A stretch of DNA of 64,000 bases from Mesorhizobium mediterraneum (GCF_002284565.1 NZ_NPKI01000015.1:62001-126000), one strand, 5' to 3'; counted from the stretch's first letter, positions 48,066 through 58,154 are shown. Numbers and translations are program-made. Notes: generated by a model not told the origin, from the letters alone.

Positions 48066-49828
48066 TCGAGTTCATCGCGCAGAACATGGCGCCGATCATG
48101 TTCGCCTCGCTGATCATCTTCATGCTGATCGGCTATCCGGTCGCGTTTTCGCTCGCCGCCAACGGCCTGCTGTTCTTCTTTATCGGCGTCCTCCTGTCGC
48201 CCTATTCGGGCGGCTCGATCAATCTCGCCTGGCCGCTGCTGCACGCACTGCCGGACAATTTCTACGGCAGCCGGGTGATGTCGAACGACACGCTGCTGGC
48301 CATCCCGTTCTTCACCTTCATGGGCATCGTGCTCGAACGATCGGGCATGGCCGAGGACCTCCTCGATACGATCGGCCAATTGTTCGGACCGATCCGCGGC
48401 GGCCTCGCCTATGCCGTGATCTTCGTCGGCGCGCTGCTTGCCGCAACCACGGGTGTGGTGGCTGCTTCCGTCATCGCGATGGGCCTGATCTCGCTGCCGA
48501 TCATGCTGCGCTACGGCTATGATCGCCGTGTAGCGTCCGGCGTCATTGCCGCATCGGGCACGCTCGCCCAGATCATTCCGCCCTCGCTGGTGCTGATCGT
48601 TCTGGCCGACCAGCTCGGCCGCTCGGTCGGCGACATGTATGCGGGCGCGCTGATCCCCGGCCTGGTGCTGACCGGCCTTTACACGATGTATATCGTGATC
48701 ATGTCGATCGTCCGGCCGAAATCGATGCCGGCCCTGCCGCTGGAGGCCCGCACGCTCGGCCACGGTGTCCTATCGCTGCTGTTCGCGGTGCTGGCGACGG
48801 TCGTGGTTTCCTATGCGGCCTATCGCTACCTTGCGCCCTCGCAGGGCCAGAACGCCGACATTCTCGGCGCCACCATCGGCGTGGTCTTGATCTATGTCGT
48901 GGCGATCGCCGACCAGCGCCTGAACATCAACATGATGTCGCGGCTGGCGCAGCAGGTGATCATCGTGCTGATCCCGCCGCTGGCGCTGATCTTCCTGGTG
49001 TTGGGCACCATCTTTCTGGGCATCGCCACGCCGACCGAGGGCGGCGCCATGGGCGCTGTCGGCGCGCTGATCATGGCGGCAATGAAAGGGCGGCTGTCGC
49101 TGGATGTGATCAAGCAGGCGCTGGCGTCGACGACGCGGCTGTCGTCCTTCGTGCTGTTCATCCTGATCGGTGCGCGCGTGTTCTCGCTGACCTTCTACGG
49201 GGTCAACGGCCATATCTGGGTCGAGCATCTCCTGACCTCGCTGCCGGGCGGCGAAGTCGGCTTCCTGATCGGCGTCAACATACTCGTCTTCCTGCTCGCC
49301 TTCTTTCTCGATTTCTTTGAGCTCGCCTTCATCATCGTGCCGCTTTTGGCGCCGGCCGCCGACAAGCTCGGCATCGACCTGATCTGGTTTGGCGTGCTGC
49401 TCGGCGTCAACATGCAGACCAGCTTCATGCATCCACCCTTCGGCTTCGCGCTGTTCTACCTGCGTTCGGTCGCCGCCCGCGTGCCCTATCTCGACCGCCT
49501 CACCGGCAAGCAGATCGCGCCGGTGACAACCGGCCAGATCTATTGGGGGGCGGTTCCCTTCGTTTGCATCCAGGTCATCATGATCGGGTTGACCATCGCC
49601 TTCCCGCAGATGGTGATGCACTACAAGGGCACGCCAGTCGATCCGGGCACGATCGATTACCAGGTGCCGGAAACGCCAAGCCTGTCGCCGCTCGGCGCAC
49701 CGCCGGCGGATGGCGGCACGGCGCCGACTGCACCGGATCTGTCGCAGCCGCCGAGTTTCGGTGAACCGCCGCCTGCCAAGCCAGCAGCGCCGGCATCCGA
49801 TCTGTCCCAACCGCCGAGTTTCAATTGA
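48062..49828 (+). CDS. dctM: TRAP transporter large permease (DctM) with proline-rich tail
   Basis: A 588-residue protein with 12 or more membrane segments; family blocks are PFFTFMGIVLERSGMAEDLL, GTLAQIIPPSLVLIVLADQL and LGIATPTEGGAMGAVGALI. GTG start at 48062 overlaps dctQ. The last ~50 residues are unlike the family: Pro/Ala-rich with the direct repeat DLSQPPSF (twice, the last ending at the C-terminus) and a third PPSFGEPPP. The tail is predicted disordered. The large permease couples substrate entry to sodium or proton flow. Confidence 0.93.
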   Translation: MIEFIAQNMAPIMFASLIIFMLIGYPVAFSLAANGLLFFFIGVLLSPYSGGSINLAWPLLHALPDNFYGSRVMSNDTLLAIPFFTFMGIVLERSGMAEDLLDTIGQLFGPIRGGLAYAVIFVGALLAATTGVVAASVIAMGLISLPIMLRYGYDRRVASGVIAASGTLAQIIPPSLVLIVLADQLGRSVGDMYAGALIPGLVLTGLYTMYIVIMSIVRPKSMPALPLEARTLGHGVLSLLFAVLATVVVSYAAYRYLAPSQGQNADILGATIGVVLIYVVAIADQRLNINMMSRLAQQVIIVLIPPLALIFLVLGTIFLGIATPTEGGAMGAVGALIMAAMKGRLSLDVIKQALASTTRLSSFVLFILIGARVFSLTFYGVNGHIWVEHLLTSLPGGEVGFLIGVNILVFLLAFFLDFFELAFIIVPLLAPAADKLGIDLIWFGVLLGVNMQTSFMHPPFGFALFYLRSVAARVPYLDRLTGKQIAPVTTGQIYWGAVPFVCIQVIMIGLTIAFPQMVMHYKGTPVDPGTIDYQVPETPSLSPLGAPPADGGTAPTAPDLSQPPSFGEPPPAKPAAPASDLSQPPSFN

Positions 49829-49847
49829 TGCTGGAGGCCCGACAGAC

Positions 49848-50870
49848 ATGAGAGCGGTGCGGCTGGAGGGCGTGGGCAGCATTGCCCTGCGCGAGGTCGG
49901 CAAACCATCCGCCGGGCCGGATGACCTCCTGGTGCGGATCGAGGCGTGCGGCGTCTGCGGCACCGACCGGCATCTTTTCCATGGCGAATTTCCCTGTACG
50001 CCGCCGGTGACGCTCGGACATGAATTCTCCGGGATCGTCGAGGCGATTGGAACCGCTGTGTCCGGCTTTTCGGTCGGCGATCGCGTCACCGGCGATCCCA
50101 ACATCGCCTGCGGGCGCTGTCCGCACTGCCATGCCGGTCGCATCAATCTCTGCTATAATCTGATTGCCATCGGCATCCGCCGCGACGGCGGTTTCGCCGA
50201 ATATGTCGTGCTGCCTCAGAAGCAGGCTTTTCTCCTTCCGAAGGACCTGAAGCCGACGCATGGCGCGTTCTGCGAGCCGCTTGGCTGCTGCCTGCATGGC
50301 ATGGACCTGGCCCGGATAAAGCCCGGCTCCTCGGTCGCCGTGCTTGGCGGCGGCGTGATCGGCCTGCTCACCGTGCAACTGGCGAGGCTTGCCGGCGCGA
50401 CCACAATCATCCTGTCGACGCGTCAGGCCTCGCGGCGTGCCCTCGCCGAAGAATTGGGCGCAACAGCGACGGTCGACCCCAGCGCTTGCGATATCATCGA
50501 TACGGTCGGCGGCCCGTCGGGTCTGCTGCCGGGCGGTGTCGATGTGGTGTTCGAATGTGCTGGCGTAAGAGAGACGGTCGAGCAATCGATGCGGCTTGCC
50601 AAGGCCGGCGGCACGGTTGTCATCGTCGGCGTGATGCCTCAAGGCATGAAGGCGGAATTCGAACCCTTCGACCTGTTGTTCCGGGAATTGAAGGTTCTGG
50701 GCTCGTTCCTCAATCCGTTTACGCATCGCCGGGCCGCCGATCTCATCGCCTCGGGTGCGATCGAGATCGACAAGCTCATCTCACGGCAGGTAACGCTTGA
50801 GGAGGCGGCCGCGGTGATCGCCAACCCGCCTGCGCCAGGTGAAGTCAAGGTTCTGGTGGTGCCGCGCTGA
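49848..50870 (+). CDS. Zinc-dependent alcohol/polyol dehydrogenase
   Basis: A 340-residue medium-chain dehydrogenase. The catalytic zinc ligands (CGVCGTDRHLFHGE, GHEFSGIVEAIG), the four structural zinc cysteines (CGRCPHCHAGRINLC) and the NAD motif (VAVLGGGVIGLLTVQLAR) are present. It resembles threonine/sorbitol dehydrogenase-type enzymes. It follows dctM by 19 bases, so the TRAP substrate may be an alcohol, polyol or related acid. ATG 49848 with GGAGGCCCGACAGAC before it. Confidence 0.92.
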   Translation: MRAVRLEGVGSIALREVGKPSAGPDDLLVRIEACGVCGTDRHLFHGEFPCTPPVTLGHEFSGIVEAIGTAVSGFSVGDRVTGDPNIACGRCPHCHAGRINLCYNLIAIGIRRDGGFAEYVVLPQKQAFLLPKDLKPTHGAFCEPLGCCLHGMDLARIKPGSSVAVLGGGVIGLLTVQLARLAGATTIILSTRQASRRALAEELGATATVDPSACDIIDTVGGPSGLLPGGVDVVFECAGVRETVEQSMRLAKAGGTVVIVGVMPQGMKAEFEPFDLLFRELKVLGSFLNPFTHRRAADLIASGAIEIDKLISRQVTLEEAAAVIANPPAPGEVKVLVVPR

Positions 50871-50885
50871 TCGGCAAATCGAAAT

Positions 50886-50926
50886 GTCACGGCGCCACGC
50901 GTCCGAAGAACGCGTGGCGCCGTGAC
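50886..50926. terminator. Bidirectional terminator, 17-bp perfect stem
   Basis: Arms 50886-50902 and 50910-50926 are perfectly complementary (GTCACGGCGCCACGCGT and its complement) with a seven-base loop. It lies between the convergent dehydrogenase and dctP genes. There is no long T-run on either side, so it might work with Rho or mainly protect mRNA ends. Confidence 0.75.
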
Positions 50927-50931
50927 GGTTG

Positions 50932-52059
<1,128 letters not shown>

Positions 52060-52312
52060 TCAACAGACCGACGTACGGAAAATGCTCTGTTCCCCGGATC
52101 GGCTTCGCGGCAAACAATACACGGGCAAGAAGTCGAGTCCAGCTTGGCAGCCGGTTTTGCCGGCGGCGTTTCCACGAAATTCGCGAGGTGAACGCGCCTC
52201 CTGCAACTATAGTCTAACGACCGCTCCGTGGCCCATGCGACATGCCGAAACTTGTCATGGCAAAGCGCGTTCGGATCGCCTATTTTAAAGGCAGAATATG
52301 TCCCTGCACTGA

Positions 52313-53101
52313 ATGGACCCGGATAAAATGCAGCAGCCGCTCGTCGCCATATCGACCGACGTCCGCCAGTTCGACAACTACACCTGGCATGCCGCTCCGC
52401 AGCAATATCTGGAGGCGGCGCTTTCGGCCGCCGGCGTGTTCCCGTTGCTGGTGCCGTCCTTCGGCGACCGGCTCGATTTCGATGAACTCCTGTCATCGGT
52501 CGACGGCGTCATGGTCACCGGCTCGAAGTCCAATGTGCATCCGTCGCTCTATGGCGGCGATGCCAGCGAGGCCAATGGTCCCTACGATCCTGCCCGCGAC
52601 GCCACGACGCTGCCGTTGATCCGCAAGGCAGTTGAGCGCGGCGTGCCGCTGCTCGCCATCTGCCGTGGCATCCAGGAGATGAATGTGGCGTTGGGCGGCA
52701 CGCTGGCGACCGAAATCCAGGAGCGCGAGGGTTCGCTGGACCATCGCGCGCCGGCGAGCGACAATCAGGACGAACGTTTCGCCATCCGCCAAGCCATTTC
52801 GATCAAGCCCGGAAGCTGCCTCGCCGGTGTGTTCGGGGCGGGCGACATAATGGTCAACTCGGTGCATCGCCAGGCCGTCGACCGGCTCGGCCCGAAGCTG
52901 CAGATAGAGGCGGTCGCCAGCGACGGCACGGTCGAGGCGGTTTCGGTGCGGGACGCTCGCGCCTTCGCCGTCGGCGTCCAGTGGCATCCCGAATACTGGG
53001 TCAAGTCGGACAGCGTCTCGGCAAGGATATTCCGTGCCTTCGGCGACGCCGTGCGCCTGCACGCCGCGGCGAAATCCGGCGCGCGCGCCGCCGCGGAATA
53101 G
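52313..53101 (+). CDS. Gamma-glutamyl-GABA hydrolase-like class I glutamine amidotransferase (PuuD type)
   Basis: A 262-residue peptidase C26 protein. The nucleophile elbow is LLAICRGIQEMNVALGG, and the His-Glu pair is in VQWHPEYW. VMVTGSKSNVHPSLYGG is typical of PuuD. It would hydrolyse gamma-glutamyl amides, for example gamma-glutamyl-GABA from putrescine. Other puu genes are not in the window. ATG at 52313 or 52328; neither has a strong ribosome site. A decayed copy of its 3' end follows at 54.0 kb. Confidence 0.92.
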   Translation: MDPDKMQQPLVAISTDVRQFDNYTWHAAPQQYLEAALSAAGVFPLLVPSFGDRLDFDELLSSVDGVMVTGSKSNVHPSLYGGDASEANGPYDPARDATTLPLIRKAVERGVPLLAICRGIQEMNVALGGTLATEIQEREGSLDHRAPASDNQDERFAIRQAISIKPGSCLAGVFGAGDIMVNSVHRQAVDRLGPKLQIEAVASDGTVEAVSVRDARAFAVGVQWHPEYWVKSDSVSARIFRAFGDAVRLHAAAKSGARAAAE

Positions 53102-53149
53102 ACGATCGCGGGGTCCGGCCCTTGGCGCAGAACCCGCGATCAACCCATA

Positions 53150-53824
53150 TCAGAATTTGTAGCTGACGCCGAAGCGAACAGATTGAGTGGTCACTTCGGT
53201 CGGGTAAAGGAATTCACTGTCGGTCGCCGGATTGTCAGTGAACGTGCCGAAATCGCTGTAGCGGTACTCGACGCGCGTCGTCCAGTTTTGCGCGAAGGCA
53301 TATTCGACACCGGCGCCCAGCGTCCACCCTGCCTTCGTATGGGAAGAACTGTCAGTCGTTGTGCCATCGTCATATTTGGTGTCGAAGTGAGCAACCGCGA
53401 GACCGCCCGTGGCGTACAGGAGGGCCGGTCCCATCGCGTAGCCGAGACGCGCCCGCAGCGAACCCTGAACGTCGATATCGGTTTTGATCTTGCCGGCAAA
53501 GGTCGAATCAACGGAGCCACTCGCTCCCGAGGCTTCGATATCGGCTTCAACACCGAGAACGATCGAATTGAAGGCCTGATTATAGCCGATGTGAATACCG
53601 CCTATCACTCCGTCAGTTTTCCAGGAGTCAGCCCAGTCGGAAAAACTGGGGTCCAAGATATCCACGTCGTGACTATCGACGTCGCCCCAGCCGTACCCCA
53701 GTTGTGCACCCACATAGAAGCCGCTCCATTCGTAGCCCACCGGAGCCGCGGCAATCGAGTCAGCAGCAAAAGCGCTGCCCGAAACGGCCAAGAGAATAGT
53801 CGATGCGAGTAGGATCGATTTCAC
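53150..53824 (-). CDS. Outer-membrane beta-barrel protein (Omp25/31-like)
   Basis: A 224-residue protein with a Sec signal (MKSILLASTILLAVSGSAFA). The mature part has alternating beta-strand patterns (WSGFYVGAQLGYGWGDVDSH, GSLRARLGYAMGPALLYATG, TRVEYRYSDFGTF) and ends with a C-terminal Phe (VRFGVSYKF), as expected of outer-membrane barrels. It resembles the porin-like Omp25/31 proteins of Rhizobiales. ATG at 53824. It lies between puuD and its pseudogene fragment. Confidence 0.92.
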   Translation of the reverse strand: MKSILLASTILLAVSGSAFAADSIAAAPVGYEWSGFYVGAQLGYGWGDVDSHDVDILDPSFSDWADSWKTDGVIGGIHIGYNQAFNSIVLGVEADIEASGASGSVDSTFAGKIKTDIDVQGSLRARLGYAMGPALLYATGGLAVAHFDTKYDDGTTTDSSSHTKAGWTLGAGVEYAFAQNWTTRVEYRYSDFGTFTDNPATDSEFLYPTEVTTQSVRFGVSYKF

Positions 53825-54002
53825 GTAAGTGCCCCCTAATTGAATGGGGCATAACGATCGCGCTTCGGTTGCAATGCAAGCGCTTACGTGTCCTGAAGCT
53901 TCTTTCTAACCTGGCGTTGCAGAAAGGCCACGCTTTTCTGCCGAATGCCGCTCTCCGGCTAGGCCTTTGATGCTCACCTACACGGTTTCCGCCATCGGGA
54001 TC

Positions 54003-54171
54003 AGCAGCCGGCGGTCGACTAGCTTGGCCCGAAGCTGCAGATCGAGGCGGCCGCCACCGACGGCACGATCGTCACAGTCGGAGAGCGTCTCGGCAAAGAT
54101 ACTCCGCGCCTTCGGCGATGTGGTACACTAACAAGCTATGGCAAAATCGGGCGCGCTGCCGCGGAATAGTT
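54003..54171 (+). pseudogene. Decayed fragment of the puuD-like gene 3' end
   Basis: The stretch CCGAAGCTGCAGAT (near 54031) and what follows matches puuD around 52890, then after a deletion the segment with AGCGTCTCGGCAAAGATA matches the puuD end (AGCGTCTCGGCAAGGATA), continuing through TTCGGCGATG to GCCGCGGAATAG. Frame is lost (TAG and TAA stops inside), and a part of about 60 bases is missing. It appears to be the tail of a second, lost copy. It fills most of the 53825-54170 gap. Confidence 0.75.
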
Positions 54172-54557
54172 CAGTTGCTGGCCGCCAGCGACATCAGCGG
54201 CAGGGCCGGTGCGTAGGATTCATAACCGTCGCCGTCGGCGATGGCGAAAGTGACGATCGGGTCGATGCCGTTCGCGCTGAAGGCGATCGTGTCGTCATCC
54301 TGCTCACGCCAGAATTTCGCGCGCTCGATGCCGGGTAAAATCCGGCGGCAGTTCGCAGCGACCGTCAGCAGCGACAGGCCATCGGAAATTTCGGCACCGC
54401 GCTTGACCGCGCAGGACGCTTCGTCGCCATTGGCCACCAGCTTGTAGCTGCCGGACGGCGGCGTTGGCTCACTGGCTGCTTCGCCACCACCGCCGCGAAG
54501 CAGCTGAACGCTACCGAACAGCGCGGCGGCCGCCATCAATGCGGCAAGTGCTTTCAT
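54171..54557 (-). CDS. AprI/Inh-like small exported protein
   Basis: A 128-residue protein with a signal-like N-terminus (MKALAALMAAAALFGSVQLL) and a domain with the pattern of the protease inhibitor Inh/Omp19 family: SGSYKLVANGDEASCAVKRG, two cysteines that could form the family disulfide, ILPGIERAKFWREQ and a beta-rich end. It would be periplasmic or attached to the outer membrane. ATG at 54557 is chosen over 54602 for the signal. No metalloprotease gene is near, so inhibition of a protease is only a family inference. Confidence 0.65.
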   Translation of the reverse strand: MKALAALMAAAALFGSVQLLRGGGGEAASEPTPPSGSYKLVANGDEASCAVKRGAEISDGLSLLTVAANCRRILPGIERAKFWREQDDDTIAFSANGIDPIVTFAIADGDGYESYAPALPLMSLAASN

Positions 54558-54641
54558 CCTGTATTCTCTGCTTATTTGGCGAGAGATACAGAATGATTTC
54601 AAAGCGTTAAGCCGACGTTAATAAATATGAAAGGTCACCGC

Positions 54642-55622
54642 TCAGCTCTGCGCCTTTACCTTTTCCGTCTCCGGCACCGGCGTCAGCGCCTTTCCCCGGG
54701 AAAACCAGGAAACCAGATTGTCGACGCACAGATCGGCCATGGCGCGGCGGGTATGTTCCGAGGCCGAGCCGACATGCGGCAAAAGCGAGGTGTTGGGGGC
54801 GGCGAGCAGCGCCTGCGGCACGTTCGGCTCGTCGGCGAAGACGTCGAGCCCAGCAGCGGCGATGGTGCCGTCGGCAAGGGCTGCGGCAAGGGCTGCCTCG
54901 TCCACCGTGCTGCCACGGCCGATGTTCACGAAGACGCCGTCAGCGCCCAACGCCGACAGGATCTCGGCGTTGACCGCTTTTTCGGTCGAGGCGCCGCCGG
55001 GCGCTACCGAGATCAGCGTGTCGACCGCCTCGGCAAGGCCTTTCAGGGTCTGGTGATAGTCGTAGGGCAGGCCTTCGACTTGGCGCCGGTTGTGGTAGGC
55101 GATCGGCAGGCCAAAGGCCTCCAGCCGCCGGGCAATGGCGAGACCGATGCGGCCCATGCCGAAGATGCCAACGCTGCGGCCGCGCAAGGTCAGCCGGCTT
55201 AGCGGATAGTTGCCTTTGCGCTTCCAACTGCCGTCGCGCAGCCAGGTCTCGGCGCGTGGCAGATCGCGGACGGTGTTGATCAGCAGCCCGAGCGCCGTGT
55301 CGGCGACCTCCTCGGTCAGCACGTCAGGCGTGTTGGTCACCATGATGCCGCGCTGCGCGGCGTGACGGACATCGACCGAATCATAGCCGACACCGAAATT
55401 GGCGATGATCTCGAGGTTCGGCAACGCATCCATCAGTGCGGCATTTATGCCGCCAAAGGCGGCAATGCCGCGCACCGAGCGGCGCAGCTCATCGGTGACC
55501 AGTGACGCATCGGGCCGTTCGATCCCCACGCGGCTAAACGTCCGGTCGATGCGACCGACCGCGTGGTCGTTGAATTGGCCCGGCACCAGAATGGCGACTG
55601 TTTGCTGTTCGGCTTCTGTCAT
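54642..55622 (-). CDS. D-2-hydroxyacid dehydrogenase (hydroxypyruvate/glyoxylate reductase type)
   Basis: A 326-residue enzyme. The NAD(P) motif is GIFGMGRIGLAIARRLEAFG; the catalytic Arg is in the ISVAPGG region before NIGRGSTVDEAAL, the Glu in DVFADEPNVP and the His in LLPHVGSASEHTR. It reduces small 2-oxo acids such as hydroxypyruvate or glyoxylate, or works in reverse. Its ATG overlaps the LacI stop by four bases (ATGA), so it is co-expressed with and probably controlled by that repressor. Confidence 0.93.
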   Translation of the reverse strand: MTEAEQQTVAILVPGQFNDHAVGRIDRTFSRVGIERPDASLVTDELRRSVRGIAAFGGINAALMDALPNLEIIANFGVGYDSVDVRHAAQRGIMVTNTPDVLTEEVADTALGLLINTVRDLPRAETWLRDGSWKRKGNYPLSRLTLRGRSVGIFGMGRIGLAIARRLEAFGLPIAYHNRRQVEGLPYDYHQTLKGLAEAVDTLISVAPGGASTEKAVNAEILSALGADGVFVNIGRGSTVDEAALAAALADGTIAAAGLDVFADEPNVPQALLAAPNTSLLPHVGSASEHTRRAMADLCVDNLVSWFSRGKALTPVPETEKVKAQS

Positions 55623-56641
55623 GCACGTTCCACCGGTTTGCCGGTCGACTGGCGCACATGCAGTTCGGGCTTGATCAGTTCCTGCGACGGCCGCACCATC
55701 TGCCCATTGAGCTTGTCGAGCAGCGCGCTGGCGGCGCGGCGACCGACCTCGCGCTGGCCGTTCCAGACGGTGGTCAGCGCCGGCGTCGCGATCGCGGCCT
55801 CCTCGAGATCGTCATAGCCGGTGACGGATATGTCAATGCCCGGCACCAGCCCGGCGCGCGCGATGCCGTTCATCAGGCCGATGGCGACGAGGTCGTTCCA
55901 GCAGCAGGCCGCGGTAGGCTTGTCCTTCAGCGCCAGGAACTGCCCAGCGGCTTCGAAGCCGGCCTGCTTGGTGCGCGGACCGGCGATGCGCCAGGACGGC
56001 CTGACCTCCAGCCCGGCCGCCTCCATGGCATTGACATAGCCTTGGTAGCGGTCGCGGCCGGTCGAGGTCTGGTCGGTGCCCCCGACCATGGCGATGCGCT
56101 TGTGCCCGAGCGAGATCAGATGGTTGGTGGCAAGCGCGGTGCCGTAGGCATCGTCGCCGCGAAACACCGGCACGTCGGCGCCTTCGACGGTGCGCGCGAT
56201 CAGCACCGCCGGCAAGCCGTTTTCCTCGGCCATCAGGATGTCTTCGGGCGGCGTGCCGATGGCCGGCGACATGATGACGCCGTCGGCGCCGAGTTGCAAA
56301 AGCGTGTCGATGAAGGTGCGCTGCTTTTCGAGCTGGTCGTAATGGTTCGACAGGATGAAGGTCTGCCGGCTGCGATCGAGCTCGCTTTCGATCGAGCGCA
56401 GTATCTCGGCGAAGAAGGGATTCATGATGTCGTGAACGACAACGCCGACGATGCCCGAGCGCGAGGTGCGCAGGCTGGCGGCGCGGCGATTGTAGATATA
56501 GCCGATGGCGCGGGCATGTTCTTTGATGCGGTCACGGGTGGTTCCGGCGACCAGCGGGCTGTCGCGCAGGGCTAGCGAAACCGTGGCCGTGGACACGCTG
56601 AGCGCGTCCGCGATCGTTGAAAGCTTGATCTTCTGTGCCAG
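55619..56641 (-). CDS. LacI-family repressor, probable CTG start
   Basis: A protein of about 340 residues: HTH (KLSTIADALSVSTATVSLAL) plus sugar-binding-like domain (GIVGVVVHDIMNPFFAEILR, VTGYDDLEEAAIATPALTTV). The first ATG/GTG/TTG in frame is GTG 56596, which would remove the first HTH helix. A CTG at 56641 with GGGGAG upstream restores the full HTH (L-AQKIKLSTIADALSVS). A 17-bp palindromic operator lies 22 bases upstream, consistent with autoregulation. It forms an operon with the hydroxyacid dehydrogenase, so the effector may be a small acid or a sugar derivative. Confidence 0.88.
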   Translation of the reverse strand: MAQKIKLSTIADALSVSTATVSLALRDSPLVAGTTRDRIKEHARAIGYIYNRRAASLRTSRSGIVGVVVHDIMNPFFAEILRSIESELDRSRQTFILSNHYDQLEKQRTFIDTLLQLGADGVIMSPAIGTPPEDILMAEENGLPAVLIARTVEGADVPVFRGDDAYGTALATNHLISLGHKRIAMVGGTDQTSTGRDRYQGYVNAMEAAGLEVRPSWRIAGPRTKQAGFEAAGQFLALKDKPTAACCWNDLVAIGLMNGIARAGLVPGIDISVTGYDDLEEAAIATPALTTVWNGQREVGRRAASALLDKLNGQMVRPSQELIKPELHVRQSTGKPVERA

Positions 56642-56662
56642 CGCTCTTCGCTCCCCGAGCTT

Positions 56663-56679
56663 CTTTAAACTGTTTAAAG
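56663..56679. promoter_or_regulatory. 17-bp palindromic operator for the LacI protein
   Basis: CTTTAAACTGTTTAAAG is a perfect 8-1-8 palindrome in the 69-base gap before the LacI gene. Its length and position suit a LacI-family operator. LacI operators often have a central CG; here the centre is C-T-G, so another dimer protein is not excluded. Confidence 0.7.
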
Positions 56680-56710
56680 GCGGGCTCTTATGCCATCGAT
56701 CGGGAGCAAA

Positions 56711-57682
56711 TCAAAGTTTTTTTGCCAGCGCTTCCATCTCGACGTCGAGGGCGGCGCGATTGCGCACGCGGAGCCTGTGCTCGCGATGGACGATGTAAAG
56801 GCCGCTGGCGACGATGACGGCCGCGCCGACGAGCGTCCACCGATCGGGGAACTGGTTGAAGACAATCCAGCCGGCAATGATCATCCAGATCATCTGCGAA
56901 TAGGGATAGGGGGCCAGTGCCGTGGTGGTGGCGAGACGATAGGCCTGAACCAGGAGCCAGTGGCCGATTGCGCCGAAGACGCCAAGCATCAGCAAGATGA
57001 ACCAGTGCCAGCCATCCTGCGGCAGGGAGAGCGAAAACGGCAGCATCGGCAGGAGCAGCACGGCGGGCGCCAGCGCCGAAAAGAGGATGAGGCTCTCCGA
57101 GGTTTCCGTGGCCGACATGCGCCGCGTCATGATGACGTAGAAACAGTTCGACAGCATCGAGCCTAGCGCGAAGAGGTGGCCAAGGCCAAAGACGCCAACG
57201 CCCGGCCGGGTGATGATGAGGACGCCGATGAAGCCGCTCAGGATCGCCAGCCAGCGCCGCCAGCCGGCCCATTCGCCGAGCAGCGGACCGGCGAGTGCTG
57301 TGATCACCATCGGTGCGAAGAAGTAAATCGAGGTGGTTTCGGCCAGTTGCAGGGTCCGCAGCGCCATGACGTTGCAAATGGTCGATCCGAACAGGAAGGC
57401 GCCGCGCAGGATATGCGCTGGCAAATTGTTGGCGCGAAAGCGCGCCGGCTCGCGCCATCCGCGGAGAAAGATACCGACAAGCACGACGTGGACGGCGAAG
57501 CGAGCCCAGGCGACGATCAACGCCGAGACCCCGGCCAGGACAAGATATTTGCTGCTGGTGTCCAGAAAGGTAAAAAACACATAGACCGAAAGCATGCAAA
57601 GGATCGCCGCCGGAGGCGTCGCGCTTTCGTCTTGTGTTGGGGGAGCAGTCAATTTCGGGCCGGATAGTGAGGTAGAGCCCAC
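56711..57682 (-). CDS. DMT-superfamily (EamA) transporter
   Basis: About 323 residues with ten hydrophobic segments in two EamA repeats (LDTSSKYLVLAGVSALIVAW and GAIGHWLLVQAYRLATTTAL). Such proteins export metabolites or amino acids. The C-terminus (REHRLRVRNRAALDVEMEAL) is cytoplasmic. The start is unclear: GTG 57682, GTG 57700 or TTG 57715, none with a clear ribosome site. It lies upstream of the LacI gene on the same strand, 69 bases from it. Confidence 0.88.
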   Translation of the reverse strand: MGSTSLSGPKLTAPPTQDESATPPAAILCMLSVYVFFTFLDTSSKYLVLAGVSALIVAWARFAVHVVLVGIFLRGWREPARFRANNLPAHILRGAFLFGSTICNVMALRTLQLAETTSIYFFAPMVITALAGPLLGEWAGWRRWLAILSGFIGVLIITRPGVGVFGLGHLFALGSMLSNCFYVIMTRRMSATETSESLILFSALAPAVLLLPMLPFSLSLPQDGWHWFILLMLGVFGAIGHWLLVQAYRLATTTALAPYPYSQMIWMIIAGWIVFNQFPDRWTLVGAAVIVASGLYIVHREHRLRVRNRAALDVEMEALAKKL

Positions 57683-57725
57683 CTTTGCGGGAATTGCCAC
57701 CTGCCGGCAAGCCAAAAAGACCGAC

Positions 57726-57744
57726 TACGATTTTCGGGCCGATG
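57726..57744. repeat. Second copy of a 19-base repeat half
   Basis: CGATTTTCGGGCCGATGCG is identical to 47447-47465, the right half of the palindrome there. Here the left half is missing, so it cannot form the same hairpin. It touches the end of the DUF2000 gene. Confidence 0.65.
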
Positions 57745-57746
57745 CG

Positions 57747-58154
57747 CTAGGGATGCATACGGGCGCCCTTGGTGATCTTGTCGACAAGCTTCTTTTCGGC
57801 GCGCAGCGCGATGCCGACGACCTTGGCGTCGTCGGGCGCGAATTCGGCAAAGACGGCGCGGTTGGCGGCATCGTGTCCAGTCGAAAACATTTCGTCGACG
57901 TAGAGCGAAGTTGTCACGCCGCGGTCCAGCGCCCGCCGGTGGATCGCACTAAGCGTCGGGCGGTCGGCCGAAAGCACGATGACCGGCTGGATCGAGAGCG
58001 GGTTATAAATATTGCCGGCGCGGTCGCGATAGGGTTCGCCGATGATTTCTGTATACTGCGCGACGATGCCGCTGGTCAGGAAGGCCGTGACATTGAGCTT
58101 TTGCCAGACGGGAAGATCGTCCTGCAGCACGATTGCAAACTTGGTGTCGAACAT
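57747..58154 (-). CDS. DUF2000 family protein
   Basis: A 135-residue protein of DUF2000 (FAIVLQDDLPVWQKLNVTAF, GEPYRDRAGNIYNPLSIQPV). The fold is related to peptidyl-tRNA hydrolase II; the function is unknown. ATG 58154 (MFDTKFAIVL) is preferred to the frame start at 58193. It is divergent from the AraC regulator with only 20 bases between coding regions, so the promoters overlap the genes. Confidence 0.88.
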   Translation of the reverse strand: MFDTKFAIVLQDDLPVWQKLNVTAFLTSGIVAQYTEIIGEPYRDRAGNIYNPLSIQPVIVLSADRPTLSAIHRRALDRGVTTSLYVDEMFSTGHDAANRAVFAEFAPDDAKVVGIALRAEKKLVDKITKGARMHP

